Shown: positions 1 through 9,459, numbered from the stretch's first letter. The stretch: 37,141 nucleotides of DNA from an uncultured Trichormus sp. (GCA_936914905.1 CAKZGI010000090.1:1-37141), one strand, 5' to 3'. Program-made: numbers and translations. Notes: a model not told the origin generated them from the sequence alone.

Positions 1-36
1 CAAAATTCCCTTCTACCATTTTTTTGACACCAAGTT

Positions 37-653
37 AATTTTCCTGACAGGTCTACTGGTTACGGTAATGGTTTAAATCTGATGCGGACGGTAAAATACG
101 CGGTAAAAATTGGGTTAGCTGGAGTAATTTTAGAAGACCAAGAATGGCCGAAAAAGTGTGGTCATTTTGAATGAAAGCGCGTTATACCCATGAATAAACA
201 CCCTAGTAAACTACCTGCTGCTGTAGAAGCCCATACTGATAGCGGTTTAGTGATCATAGCTCTTACTTATGCCCGCGCACCTTTGGGGTTAGAGGAAGTT
301 ATTAGACGCGGACAAGCTTACATTAATGCCGGGGCATATATGCTATTCGTACAAGCACCCCAGTCTATAGCAGAATTGCAAACCATAGCCGCAGCTTTTC
401 CTAATATACCGTTGGTAGCAAATATTGGTGAAGGTGGGAAAACTCCCGAAATTTCTCCAGCAGAATTACAAAATTTGGGCTTTAAAATTGTTTTTTACCC
501 CTTACCGCACTCATGGCTGTCACTGAGGTAATGAGTGCTTGTTTTCGTCATCTCAAAGAATAGGGAACTAGCAATAGTTTAGCAGATTTGATGAATTTTC
601 AAGATTTTCAAAAACTCATGAATATTCCTAAATATCTGCAAATTGAACACTAG
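37..653 (+). pseudogene. Decayed PEP mutase / isocitrate lyase family gene (C-terminal half)
   Basis: The reading frame from about 37 carries family hallmarks: TGYGN near 55-69, then GVILEDQEWPKKCGH near 121-168. A TGA at 172-174 interrupts it. The same frame resumes, and the ATG at 190 is internal rather than a true start. It runs through AGAYMLFVQAP and IPLVANIGEGGKTP to about 503. There one base is missing, and the sequence continues in the -1 frame with TALMAVTEVMSAC, meets a TAG at 561-563 and finally stops at 651-653. Intact members are enzymes of the PEP mutase/methylisocitrate lyase superfamily that make or break C-C or C-P bonds; the exact substrate cannot be told. Upstream of about 37 the match is lost, so the N-terminal half is outside the window or deleted. 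Two stops and one frameshift make this a pseudogene. Confidence 0.88.
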
Positions 654-1343
654 TATCAGAATTAAATTACCTTAGTAAAGTACGGCGTAAATAAACCAAC
701 CATTCTAAATCTCTGAAAATCTCACGCCGTATAAATTTTGAATTTTGTTGGCGCAGCCTGCTGGAAGCACTATTTTGTTAGCGTAGCTCTTCTGCAAGAA
801 GCATTGTGAATTCACGGCGCTACTAGACATTCAGCTATTAGATGCCAATGGATGAAATATACTCCATCTTGCAAATATGCATAAGATGTCTCATCAAAAA
901 CTTCCAATGACTATAAGTTAGCCTTGGTAAGGTTTAAGCGAACCATCAGCATATAGTTCTGGTGGCACTAACTCGGTTTTGCCATTAACTTTTACTTGGG
1001 AGTAAACTACTTTGATCAATGGAGCATGATTTTAGTTGTAACCTAAAGACATCATACATCCTCTCTTTTAAGTTACAAATTGTACTTGCGATGAAAATCA
1101 TTTATATATATATTATAATATAATGTAAAAAATCTGATTTTGAGTATGTCACCTTGAAGAGTTGTTTTGTTTCTTCTGCTTTAGAAATAACAAAGAAAGC
1201 TTAAGATAGGGGGAAATTTATGCTAAACAGATGAAAATTTGAAGAAATAATTAAAGTGGGTTTTGGGTGAATATTATTAAATATAATTACTGAAGCCATA
1301 TTTTTTTCGACAATTAAAAAACTATAAACAAACACTAAAGCTG
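654..1343. other. Gene-poor spacer
   Basis: Apart from the minus-strand micro-ORF at 918-1055, no convincing gene is visible. Near 745-800 there are GCGTAGC/GCTGGAAGCA-type fragments of a dispersed cyanobacterial inverted repeat, of which a related fragment recurs near 17647. Around 1100-1130 the DNA is nearly pure A/T. Confidence 0.6.
918..1055 (-). pseudogene. 45-codon micro-ORF broken by one in-frame TAA
   Basis: Read on the minus strand, an ATGATG start at 1055 follows a strong Shine-Dalgarno (GAGAGG about 7 bases upstream). The peptide starts MMSLGYN, hits TAA at 1034-1032, and continues in frame with NHAPLIKVVYSQ and KTELVPPELYADGSLK to a TAA at 918-920. The protein-like composition, the good ribosome site and the single stop (one base from CAA, Gln) suggest a short cyanobacterial gene recently inactivated. 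I do not recognise the family. It could be fortuitous, but a fortuitous frame would rarely have both the ribosome site and this composition. Confidence 0.4.
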
Positions 1344-1438
1344 AGAGGATGTTTTAAAAGTCTAAGGAGGTATAGTTTTGTCATTCTGAGCGGAATGAAA
1401 TGGAGATGACATTAAAAGACCCTTTTAAAACATCCTCT
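1344..1438. mobile_element. MITE-like element with 17-bp perfect terminal inverted repeats
   Basis: The left arm AGAGGATGTTTTAAAAG (1344-1360) is matched exactly by its reverse complement at 1422-1438. The 61 bp between them encode nothing. Length, perfect ends and lack of coding capacity fit a miniature inverted-repeat transposable element. No clear target-site duplication is visible. It lies 82 bp before the start of the phosphorylase-kinase-like gene and could form a hairpin in that gene's leader. Confidence 0.7.
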
Positions 1439-1520
1439 GATGAGTACATTCCTCATCGCTATCACTTGATTTTCTTCACCGCTACAGGGTTACATTTGCC
1501 TAGCAATTCCCAACCAACTT

Positions 1521-4500
1521 ATGAAAACACCCACAGCATTGACAACTCGGCTGGATGTCTACTATCAACAAATCAAGACAATTATTCTGTCTCGCCAAAA
1601 TCCGATTACTGGTTTGCTGCCAGCGAGTACAGCAATTACTGCTCATGGTGATTATAGAGATGCTTGGGTGCGAGATAATGTTTATAGCATTTTAGCAGTT
1701 TGGGGATTAGCTGTTGCCTATCGCAAGTTAGACAATGATGAGGGAAGAACTTACGAACTAGAACACAGCGTAGTCAAGTTGATGCGTGGGTTACTTTTCG
1801 CCATGATGCGACAGGCTCATAAAGTAGAAAGATTTAAACATACTCAATTTCTACTAGATGGACTGCACGCAAAATACAACACAGCTACTGGTGATATTGT
1901 TGTTGGGGATGATGAATGGGGACATTTGCAAATTGATGCCACATCAATATTTTTACTGATGTTAGCGCAAATGACCTGTGGGAGTTTATCAATTGTTTAT
2001 ACACTGGATGAAGTCAATTTCGTTCAAAATTTGGTTTATTATATTGGACGCGCTTACCGCACTCCTGATTATGGTATATGGGAAAGAGGTAATAAAATTA
2101 ATCATGGTAGTGCTGAATTAAATGCCAGTTCCATAGGTATGGCAAAAGCAGCTTTAGAAGCTATGAACGGGCTGAATTTATTTGGTATACATGGAAGTCA
2201 AAATTCCATAATTCATGTATTACCAGATGAAATCGCGAGGGCGAGAATTACACTAGAATCTTTATTACCAAGAGAATCAGGTTCTAAAGAAGTTGACGCA
2301 GCACTGTTGAGTATTATTAGTTATCCGGCGTTTGCTGTAGAAGATGTGAAGTTGAGTGAATCTTCTGGTGAGACATTGCGCGATCGGACCTTCAACAAAA
2401 TTATCAGAAAACTGGCAGGTAAATACGGTTGTAAACGATTTCTCCGTGATGGACACCAAACAGTTTTAGAAGATCCCCACCGCTTACATTACGAACCTGG
2501 AGAACTCAAGCAGTTCGAGAACATCGAATGTGAATGGCCATTATTTTTCACTTATTTAGTTCTTGATGGACTATTTCGCGGTCAGCAAGAGCAAGTTAAA
2601 AAATATCAAACACTATTAGAATCATTGCTGGTAGAAATTGATGGCATAAAATTATTACCAGAACTGTATTATGTCCCGGCTGAAAACGTCGAAGCTGAAA
2701 AATTAGCACCACAAACTCAAAGCCGTTTACCTAACGAAAATATCCCCTTAGTGTGGGCGCAAAGTTTATATTTACTTGGTCAAATGTTGAGTGAAGGATT
2801 ACTCGCTGTTGGAGAGATTGATCCTTTAGGCAGGCATTTATGTGTAAACAAAAAACGCAAATCATTAATACAAATTGCCTTATTAGCAGAAGATGAAGAA
2901 TTACAAGCAAAACTAGAAGTTCACGGAATTGAAACTCAAACTCCTACCCAAATCCAACCAATTCAAGTTAGAAAAGCAGGCGAGCTTTCCCAAATTTATA
3001 CACAAATCGGACGTAATGATAAATTGGGTTTAACCGGTCGTCCAATTCGGCGGTTGCGGAGTTTGACAACATCAAGAATCTTTAGAATTTGTGGTGAAAC
3101 AGTTGTATTTTTGCCATCCTTCCTAGACTCACAGCAGTTTTACTTAACTCTTGATTACCATTTTCTAGTAGATCAACTCAGAAGTGAATTAGCCTACATT
3201 GAAAAATATTGGAGTGACTTAGGTCGTCCGACTCTCACCTTAATGTTAACCCACACCATGTTAGAAATTGGTTCCCAAGTATTATTAGAATTGATGCAAG
3301 AACTGAAAGATGGTATTTGTAATGGTGTGCAAGTAAAATTAGGGCGACTAAATCAATTAATGCTAACAGCAGGAATCCAAACGATTGATTTTCTTCCCAA
3401 TCGAGAATTTGCCCAATCAGCTGTTAATAATGCTGGTATACGTTGCTATTACTTAGCTTATCATCCTGAAAAAAATTGGCGGTTAGGACATACCCAAGAA
3501 TTCCAAATGGAATGTGAAACCAACTTGGGAGAATTACTCAGACATTTGCGGATATCAGAAAATATATATGAGCAAATCGAATTACTGCAAACCTTAAAAA
3601 GATTACAGGGATTAGAATTTAATACAGGATACGGAGGTCCAGGACATCCTGTAACAGTAGCAGAGTTACTAGATGAAGTTTACACAAAAGCCGGGGATTT
3701 TGGTATTTGGGCAGTAGTGCGTCGAGCTGCTGGTTTACGCCAAATGGTGGATATTGGCTTATCTGATGCCATCACCAGTATAGTGGTACGAGGTAAACAA
3801 ATTGCAGTGGGTAGAGCTTATAGCAAAGCTTCCCTGATTGTTTTACCCATGTCCCACAATGAAATTGCCGAAAAAATTAATAACTTCTGTCGTGAGGATA
3901 TACGCGATCGCGTATTGACACAAGAAATTTTAATTTATTTGGGAGTATTAATCAAATCAGAACCGGAATTATTTCAAGGATTACTAACCCTCAGAGTCGG
4001 CTATCTAATTTTATTAATTACCAGCGAACTAGCTCAAGAAATGGGCGTTACGCAAGACGAAGCCTATGATTACTTAATGCAGCTTTCGCCATTTGAAGTA
4101 AAAATACGCCTACGTCAAGTATTAATAGGATATACAGGCGTGAGTGGTTTATTGCGTCAACAAGAATCATTGCACGTCAAGCAAAAAGAAAGTGATATTG
4201 CTTGGGTAGTTCTACCAGCAATTAACGAACAAATTGAATCTCCTCCCGAAAATTGGCGCAGATTCCGCCAAGCAGAAGGCACACTTAACCGAGTTCCTAA
4301 AGACTTTTTTAAAAAAGTTTGGCTATTAATGCAACATTGTAAAGGTCTAGTAATTGGCGATAAACTAGAACGACGCAATCGTTTAGATAGTGAAGTCATG
4401 CTATCAGAAATGACACCAGGAGAAAGAAACTTTGCTTTATTAGTAGAGCATCTGCTCAATAAAATTGAAGCTCCAGAATACCGCCAAGTTAATCTAGAAG

Positions 4501-4751
4501 CCTTATTGGAACTAGCAGCAATAGCCGCTAATAACCCCAGCTTGCAAATTGAAGAGTATATAGTTTTAGATGTGTTAATTGGTCATGCTGTGCGGTTAAC
4601 ATGGCTGGAAAATCATCCCCATCGCATTCATAATTATGATGAAGATAAAGGTTTAGCATGGCCACATTTTTATAACACCTCTCCTCAAGATTCAGCTAAC
4701 TATATTTTGAAAGCATTTAGATACTTGATAGAGTTTGGAGAAGATATTTGA
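1521..4751 (+). CDS. GH15 / phosphorylase kinase alpha-beta-like protein, 1076 aa
   Basis: This large soluble protein resembles the regulatory alpha/beta subunits of eukaryotic phosphorylase b kinase and their glycoside hydrolase 15-like (glucoamylase) domain. The N-terminal (alpha/alpha)6-type region shows DYRDAWVRDN (44-53), NASSIGMAKAA near 205 and CEWPLFFTY near 337. The C-terminal third keeps kinase-subunit signatures: GTLNRVPKDFFKKVW around 920-933 and EMTPGE near 963-968, followed by EYRQ. The start at 1521 leaves a normal N-terminus for the family, although no good ribosome site is visible. Members occur widely in cyanobacteria and are annotated as GH15 proteins; a role in glycogen metabolism is plausible but unproven. 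No partner kinase lies nearby. The gene stands alone and ends 55 bp before the convergent DUF1232 gene. Confidence 0.88.
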   Translation: MKTPTALTTRLDVYYQQIKTIILSRQNPITGLLPASTAITAHGDYRDAWVRDNVYSILAVWGLAVAYRKLDNDEGRTYELEHSVVKLMRGLLFAMMRQAHKVERFKHTQFLLDGLHAKYNTATGDIVVGDDEWGHLQIDATSIFLLMLAQMTCGSLSIVYTLDEVNFVQNLVYYIGRAYRTPDYGIWERGNKINHGSAELNASSIGMAKAALEAMNGLNLFGIHGSQNSIIHVLPDEIARARITLESLLPRESGSKEVDAALLSIISYPAFAVEDVKLSESSGETLRDRTFNKIIRKLAGKYGCKRFLRDGHQTVLEDPHRLHYEPGELKQFENIECEWPLFFTYLVLDGLFRGQQEQVKKYQTLLESLLVEIDGIKLLPELYYVPAENVEAEKLAPQTQSRLPNENIPLVWAQSLYLLGQMLSEGLLAVGEIDPLGRHLCVNKKRKSLIQIALLAEDEELQAKLEVHGIETQTPTQIQPIQVRKAGELSQIYTQIGRNDKLGLTGRPIRRLRSLTTSRIFRICGETVVFLPSFLDSQQFYLTLDYHFLVDQLRSELAYIEKYWSDLGRPTLTLMLTHTMLEIGSQVLLELMQELKDGICNGVQVKLGRLNQLMLTAGIQTIDFLPNREFAQSAVNNAGIRCYYLAYHPEKNWRLGHTQEFQMECETNLGELLRHLRISENIYEQIELLQTLKRLQGLEFNTGYGGPGHPVTVAELLDEVYTKAGDFGIWAVVRRAAGLRQMVDIGLSDAITSIVVRGKQIAVGRAYSKASLIVLPMSHNEIAEKINNFCREDIRDRVLTQEILIYLGVLIKSEPELFQGLLTLRVGYLILLITSELAQEMGVTQDEAYDYLMQLSPFEVKIRLRQVLIGYTGVSGLLRQQESLHVKQKESDIAWVVLPAINEQIESPPENWRRFRQAEGTLNRVPKDFFKKVWLLMQHCKGLVIGDKLERRNRLDSEVMLSEMTPGERNFALLVEHLLNKIEAPEYRQVNLEALLELAAIAANNPSLQIEEYIVLDVLIGHAVRLTWLENHPHRIHNYDEDKGLAWPHFYNTSPQDSANYILKAFRYLIEFGEDI

Positions 4752-4805
4752 ACGCAGAGGAACTTTTTGCTGCGATTACCTTTGCGTTCCTCTACGTTAA
4801 AAAAA

Positions 4806-5120
4806 TCACTTCACAGAAACAGCATCCACATCAACAGTATTGTCTCTAGTATTGTCTCTAGGTGTAGACTCATTAACACTAGTTTCTACATTACCTTTTT
4901 TACTTTTCCAACCATCAATTACTAATCCAGAAACTTCCGAAACTAACAATGTCAAAAGCAAAAGATCATCAATTTGTCCAACCACAGGTATAAAGTCTGG
5001 AGCAATATCTATGGGGCTGAGAAGATAAGCTATGGTGCCAAGAATTACCCACCAACGGTATTTAGGATTACGCAGTACATTACGATACCAAGTGTAAAGC
5101 GATTGAATTGAGAAGTTCAT
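4806..5120 (-). CDS. DUF1232 (YkvA-like) small membrane protein
   Basis: The 104-aa protein has the DUF1232 core: a hydrophobic helix (about 22-37, VILGTIAYLLSPIDIAPD) with the hallmark SPIDIAPDFIPVVGQIDD at about 35-52, then a second helix LLLLTLLVSEVSGLV. The C-terminal 30 residues are polar, with two near-identical DNTRDNT/DNTVD-type units. The function of the family is unknown; it sits in the membrane. The gene converges on the phosphorylase-kinase-like gene and is divergent from exbB across about 230 bp. Confidence 0.85.
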   Translation of the reverse strand: MNFSIQSLYTWYRNVLRNPKYRWWVILGTIAYLLSPIDIAPDFIPVVGQIDDLLLLTLLVSEVSGLVIDGWKSKKGNVETSVNESTPRDNTRDNTVDVDAVSVK

Positions 5121-5348
5121 ATTTTTAACCTCTAGTTAATTCTAATTTTGCCAAATCATCCTCTAAACTCCCGGTGGGAATAACCGTCCTATTGTGTATA
5201 GATGATGGTAATCGTCATGCTTTGTTAACTGCTTGTCTAGCGATAGAGTAAGTGAATATGGTAATGGTGCATTAATCTCTAAAATTAAAATGCTTTGCCA
5301 TTGTTGCTCTAGTAGTTGCTCTAGTAATGGAGGGAGGAAACCTACACA

Positions 5349-6134
5349 GTGGATATTTTAGATTTGTTTCATAAGGGGGGCCCAGCAATGTGGCCTCTAC
5401 TGGTGCTATCAGTCCTGTCTTTAAGTGTCATTTTTGAGCGTCTTTGGTTTTGGTTGCGAATCTTAACGCAAGAAAAGGAAATAGTTGAGCGCGTCCTTGA
5501 TGCTGCTACTGAGAATTGGGAAATAGCTACGGAAATAGCTCAAAAAGCTGTTGACCAACCGATTGGACGTTTTCTCTATGCACCCCTACGCTTGCAAAAA
5601 AGCGACGCAGAAACCTTTAGACTAGCTCTGGAGTCCACAGCCGCTGAAGAAGTAGCGGGGATGCGACGGGGCGAAAAACTTTTAGAATCTGTGATTGCTC
5701 TTTCGCCGCTGTTAGGATTGTTGGGTACGGTTTCAGGTTTGATTCAGTCTTTGCGTTCAATCCGCATTGGTGATTTGGGTACTGAATCTACAGCAGGAGT
5801 AACGACTGGGATTGGAGAATCTCTAATTAGTACGGCTGCTGGTTTAATAGTTGCGATCACTAGTTTAGTATTCTATCGTCTGTTTCAAGGTTTTGTTGTT
5901 AACCAAGTCAAAGTTTTTAATAAAGCCGGCAATGATTTAGAGTTACTTTACCGTCAGTCTCCACCAGACCCCAATAAAAGTACATCAACGGTACGGGAAT
6001 ATACTCCAGAAAGCTTTAGTTCACCCCGTAAACGTCGTAAAAATAACTTGAATACAACCCCCGAACCTTGTTTCGAGGAAACAGCCCCAAATCCCCATCC
6101 TAACTCGTCACAAGAGCTAGAAAATGAAAGTTAA
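5349..6134 (+). CDS. exbB: MotA/TolQ/ExbB proton-channel family protein
   Basis: The 261-aa protein has three membrane helices in the ExbB/TolQ arrangement: about 14-37, a cytoplasmic domain, 112-137 ([14 protein letters not shown], the conserved channel helix) and 158-180. It forms the proton-conducting pore that uses proton-motive force to energise outer-membrane transport or envelope work together with its ExbD partner. The start is GTG, placed 11 bp after a strong AGGGAGG (5331-5337). The polar C-terminal tail (about 200-261) is longer than usual and rich in Pro, Ser and Asn. The stop overlaps the exbD start by 11 bp, which implies translational coupling. No TonB is in the window, so TolQ-like or other envelope use cannot be excluded. 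Confidence 0.9.
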   Translation: MDILDLFHKGGPAMWPLLVLSVLSLSVIFERLWFWLRILTQEKEIVERVLDAATENWEIATEIAQKAVDQPIGRFLYAPLRLQKSDAETFRLALESTAAEEVAGMRRGEKLLESVIALSPLLGLLGTVSGLIQSLRSIRIGDLGTESTAGVTTGIGESLISTAAGLIVAITSLVFYRLFQGFVVNQVKVFNKAGNDLELLYRQSPPDPNKSTSTVREYTPESFSSPRKRRKNNLNTTPEPCFEETAPNPHPNSSQELENES

Positions 6135-6780
6135 CCTACATACTCCCATTGAAGAAGTCCAAATTCAAATCATCCCCTTAATCGATGTCGTTTTTTGTAT
6201 CCTGACTTTTTTTCTGTTAGCAGCGTTGCAATTTACTCGGCAACAAGCAATTAATGTTGATTTACCCAAAGCCAGTACAGGTAGAACTTCTGGTGCTAGT
6301 TTACACAAAGACATATTGCCTGTAACTATTGATGCTGTTGGTCAAATTTACATTGAAAAAGAACCTATCCAACGTGATCAGTTGGAAGCACGATTACAAC
6401 AGTATGTGCAAGCAAATCCTAATGGTATTTTGGTGCTGAATGCATCACGGACATCAACTTACAACGATGTCATTCAAACCTTAGATTTGCTCAGACAAGT
6501 AGGAGGAAATCGTGTGTCTTTGGGAATTATTCCCGGTCCATATCAACCACTCACAAATTCTCCCAACTTTTCTACCACCCCGATTGTTCCCATACCTAAT
6601 ACCGTGCCAATTCCGGGGAGTGATCTACAAAATAATTTTAACTCTTCTCTACCCTCAGCCCCAAATCCATTTCTTGCTCCTGGACAAGGTATCAATCCTA
6701 ATTCACCAAGAGTTCCTAATGACAGCATACCTCCAGTTCCTGTAGCACCAGAAAACAGTAATTCTGCACCTAAAAGGTGA
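6124..6780 (+). CDS. exbD: ExbD/TolR family protein
   Basis: The 218-aa protein has a short cytoplasmic N-terminus and one membrane helix (about 16-37) beginning PLIDVVF. Asp21 is the conserved acidic residue of the ExbD/TolR proton path. A periplasmic ExbD fold follows (about 55-140). The last 75 residues are a low-complexity Pro/Asn/Ser tail ([13 protein letters not shown] and similar) not typical of E. coli ExbD; it may reach through the cell wall. It pairs with the overlapping upstream exbB. Confidence 0.9.
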   Translation: MKVNLHTPIEEVQIQIIPLIDVVFCILTFFLLAALQFTRQQAINVDLPKASTGRTSGASLHKDILPVTIDAVGQIYIEKEPIQRDQLEARLQQYVQANPNGILVLNASRTSTYNDVIQTLDLLRQVGGNRVSLGIIPGPYQPLTNSPNFSTTPIVPIPNTVPIPGSDLQNNFNSSLPSAPNPFLAPGQGINPNSPRVPNDSIPPVPVAPENSNSAPKR

Positions 6781-6817
6781 ACTAATTTGTGTAAAATTTG
6801 TAAAATTTTATAGGTTG

Positions 6818-6866
6818 AAATTCCCTCTAGCCCTTATCAACAACAAGAGTTTGGGGGAATTTTATT
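6818..6866 (+). terminator. Possible terminator after exbD
   Basis: AAATTCCC (6818-6825) pairs with GGGAATTT (6855-6862), with extra CTCT/AGAG pairing inside a long loop, followed by a T-rich run. It is 38 bp after the exbD stop. The loop is long, so the call is tentative. Confidence 0.35.
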
Positions 6867-7217
6867 TTTACCAATATCAGGAAAAATTAGATAAACCTAA
6901 AGATATCTAAAATAAATTACCGTTCTAGAAAAAACCTCTGCTAATTTATAAATAATTGGTTAAGCTACAAAGATTTTCTGATCAACCTCCGTCGGGAAAG
7001 GTAAGAGGGAAGAGGCAACGGGCAATAGTTTAGATCCTTGGTTGAGTTCTGAGTGATTAACTCTTCCCACTTCTATTGGTCGCTGGCGTTGGCAGGCTTA
7101 AATTCCCCATCACACGCTTTCTAATATTGCCTTTAGCCTTTTTCCTTTAGCCTTTGCCTTATCAATAGACCAAGTAATTTATCGCCAATCGCCATTTACG
7201 TTTCAAGGGTTGCGGCA
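6867..7217. other. Spacer of about 350 bp without a recognised gene
   Basis: No coding sequence is seen. The second half contains a repeat-like stretch (GTCGCTGGCGTTGGCAGGC near 7079-7097) and GCCTTT repeats (about 7130-7160), both typical of dispersed repeats in this kind of genome. Confidence 0.5.
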
Positions 7218-7580
7218 ATGAATATTGTGACACTGTTAATTGTTTGGATAGTCACTTCTATCAGCTTGTGGATTATTAGTAAATTACCTTTGGGAGTTGA
7301 AATTGATACTCCAGATAAAACCATCTTCTCCGCAGCAGTGCTTGGTATTATCACAGCATTAGTTAGACCAATTTTAGGCTTTGTATTTACGATACCAAAT
7401 TTAGTCACCTTTCACTTATTATCTGGTATCTTTACATTCATGATTGCTGTTGTTTGTTTTAGTATTGCTGCCTGGTTAGTAGAGGGTTTCCGCTTACGTT
7501 ATGGTATTTGGAGTGCTGTTTTAGGAGCGTTCACACTCACTATTATCAACAACATAATCTACAAATTACTTGGTGTGTAA
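7218..7580 (+). CDS. Phage holin superfamily IV-like (PF04020 type) membrane protein
   Basis: The 120-aa protein has four closely spaced hydrophobic helices (about 3-21, 35-58, 65-88, 95-118) and the family pattern LPLGVEIDTP then AALVRPIL-like ITALVRPILGFVF near 44-56. Such proteins are annotated as phage-holin-family but are common in bacterial chromosomes with no phage nearby. No lysis genes lie here, so a lytic role is not supported. It converges on thf1 across an inverted-repeat element. Confidence 0.85.
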   Translation: MNIVTLLIVWIVTSISLWIISKLPLGVEIDTPDKTIFSAAVLGIITALVRPILGFVFTIPNLVTFHLLSGIFTFMIAVVCFSIAAWLVEGFRLRYGIWSAVLGAFTLTIINNIIYKLLGV

Positions 7581-7596
7581 ATAATTCGCAATTGCT

Positions 7597-7711
7597 AATT
7601 CGTAATTCGTAATTTAGTGTTTACTAAAATGTAAGTTAGCTGAATTGTAAACAAGTTTACTCTTCATCTACAATTTTATGAGCTGCCAGCTTTAATTACG
7701 AATTACGAATT
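7597..7711. repeat. Inverted-repeat element between convergent genes
   Basis: An 18-bp sequence made of AATTCGT units (7597-7614) recurs perfectly inverted at 7694-7711. The element spans 115 bp and nearly fills the gap between the holin-like gene and thf1. It may act as a bidirectional terminator or be a MITE. Confidence 0.65.
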
Positions 7712-7723
7712 ATAAATTCTGAA

Positions 7724-8431
7724 TTATTCTTTGTTACTAGGAGGAGCTACCGGGGCAGTCGATTTTTGTTGACGCTGATCGCGTTTTTTCCGATCGGCTG
7801 CCAGCATATCTGCCATTACTATCAGTGCTTGTGCCAATTTATCTAGGTTCGAGCGATATAACTCTAAATCCTTGGTAAGTTTTTCTTCAGATAAATGTAA
7901 ACCCTGCGCGATCGCTTTTAGTGCCTGATTACGTTGCTTCTCATCTTTGACAAGTTCATAATCTACCATTTCTAATAAAGAGAACAGACCAATGGCAAAC
8001 AAGCGGCTGTATTTAAATTCAGCATTGTTAGCTATCGCTTGCAGTTGTGCTTGCAAATCACCATGTTGATCTAAATAAGTAGTTTGACTCAACCACGAAA
8101 TTAAATCTTTAGTTAGCAAACTTTGAGCTACAACTTGTAATCTAGCCGCATCTTGTCGATAGCGTTGCGGATCTTGCTCTACAGCCTGAATTATGGCGTT
8201 AAAAATAGATGCTTGATCTTGTTCTGGTTGATAGCCTTGCATAAAGCGGTCAAAAGCTGTAACTACGCCTAATGCATAAATTGAATTGTATCTAAAATCC
8301 ACATTTACCGACAATAGGTGTATTTCCACCATCAACTCCTCCACTACCCGGCGGTAAATAGTGTTGATTGGGCGAGTATGAAGATTATAGAAAGTTCGTT
8401 TTGTATCAGAGACAGTACGGACGTTATTCAC
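7724..8431 (-). CDS. thf1: Thylakoid formation protein Thf1/Psb29
   Basis: The 235-aa protein matches Thf1/Psb29 throughout: it begins NNVRTVSDTKR, has the signature FYNLHTRPINTIYRRVVEEL at about 15-34, and VNVDFRYNSIYALG near 42-55. It is mostly helical, and the tail (about 190-235) is charged and Gln/Lys-rich, probably coiled coil followed by disorder. In cyanobacteria and plants the protein co-purifies with photosystem II and supports PSII assembly, FtsH protease accumulation and thylakoid biogenesis. The length is typical. It stands alone on the minus strand. Confidence 0.95.
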   Translation of the reverse strand: MNNVRTVSDTKRTFYNLHTRPINTIYRRVVEELMVEIHLLSVNVDFRYNSIYALGVVTAFDRFMQGYQPEQDQASIFNAIIQAVEQDPQRYRQDAARLQVVAQSLLTKDLISWLSQTTYLDQHGDLQAQLQAIANNAEFKYSRLFAIGLFSLLEMVDYELVKDEKQRNQALKAIAQGLHLSEEKLTKDLELYRSNLDKLAQALIVMADMLAADRKKRDQRQQKSTAPVAPPSNKE

Positions 8432-8656
8432 AAAGAAAATGTTAAGGGCGACGTATTCTTATTTTCTCGTTTAAAGGCTACTTTGCCAAGTTATGTTAAG
8501 AAGACAGGAGGCCGAATTCCACAAAAAAGAGGTAGGGTGTGGGGTGGGAAGCATCAAGAGCTTACAAAAAAATTGGTAATTCGTAATAGTGCCTCCGATC
8601 CAGCAAGGGATACCTAATTACTACCCTGTTCGCTGTTCCCTGTCACCTGTTACTTA

Positions 8657-9085
8657 TCACCTGTCACCTGCCATAGTCTCTGGAGTATTTTGGGGAAGTT
8701 GCTCGAAACTATTATTTTCTTTATTAACTGAATTGGGGAAGATTGCTGTTAATGCTTCCTCTTCAGTTTCAAAGATTTCAAATACCGTATCCATCATTGT
8801 CACTTCAAACACAAGTTTGGCATCTGGATGGATATTGCAAATGCGGAAACTACCCTTAGCTTTATCTGCATCACGCATTCCAGCAACCAAAGAGGTGAGA
8901 CCAGAACTATCAATAAAATCTACTTCTCCCAAGTTCACAACTACATGACGACTCAATTTAGAAATAGACTCTTGTAACTTCAGACGAAATTGCCAAGCAG
9001 TGGTGATGTCTAGACGATCTGTTGGTTTCAAGACAATCACAGTCTTCCCGTCTTGAGTTGTATGGGTTTTTTGGTCTATATTCAC
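8657..9085 (-). CDS. STAS-domain anti-sigma factor antagonist-like protein
   Basis: The 142-aa protein carries a SpoIIAA-like STAS domain over residues about 5-112. The phospho-acceptor loop reads FIDSSGLTSL (57-66), with Ser60/Ser61 in the position phosphorylated in this family. The last 30 residues are polar and probably disordered. Such proteins act in partner-switching circuits with a serine kinase and PP2C phosphatase; neither partner is in the window, so its sigma factor or other target is unknown. It lies between thf1 and hemF on the same strand, but gaps of over 220 bp make co-transcription unlikely. Confidence 0.87.
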   Translation of the reverse strand: MNIDQKTHTTQDGKTVIVLKPTDRLDITTAWQFRLKLQESISKLSRHVVVNLGEVDFIDSSGLTSLVAGMRDADKAKGSFRICNIHPDAKLVFEVTMMDTVFEIFETEEEALTAIFPNSVNKENNSFEQLPQNTPETMAGDR

Positions 9086-9459
9086 TGTATTCTCCGTGAT
9101 ATTGCCCTGAAGATGAATCAGTGAGCTAAAAAACTTGCTATTCTAGCAATCTTTAAATTTCACCATTACTGGTATTTTTTTCATCCATAATTCTGAGGAA
9201 GTTAATTCACTCACGAGTTACAAGATGTTCTTGGTCTGACGCTGAAAATGAGCAAGCTATAGCTACAGTTGCAAAAATTTTGCTAAATGTTTGTATTTTA
9301 GTAGTTTAACTCACTAAAACAGTGCTGAGTATCTAGATTCTGAGTGCTGAGTAAAGAAGAGGACAAAATAATGACGGATATCCAAACTTTCCACCACAAA
9401 AGTCCTAATCTACTTCCTCTAAATAAATGTGTGGAATTTTACTCAGCCTCAAATACTCG
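9086..9459. other. Spacer between hemF and the STAS gene
   Basis: No gene is visible. It should hold the promoter of the STAS gene and the 3' region of hemF (both minus). A GTGCTGAGT/TCTGAGTGCTGAGT direct repeat lies near 9320-9351. Confidence 0.5.

Noticed and set aside
7218-7580. Prophage remnant suggested by a holin-like protein
   Set aside because: No endolysin, structural or integrase gene nearby; the family is common in chromosomes without phages.
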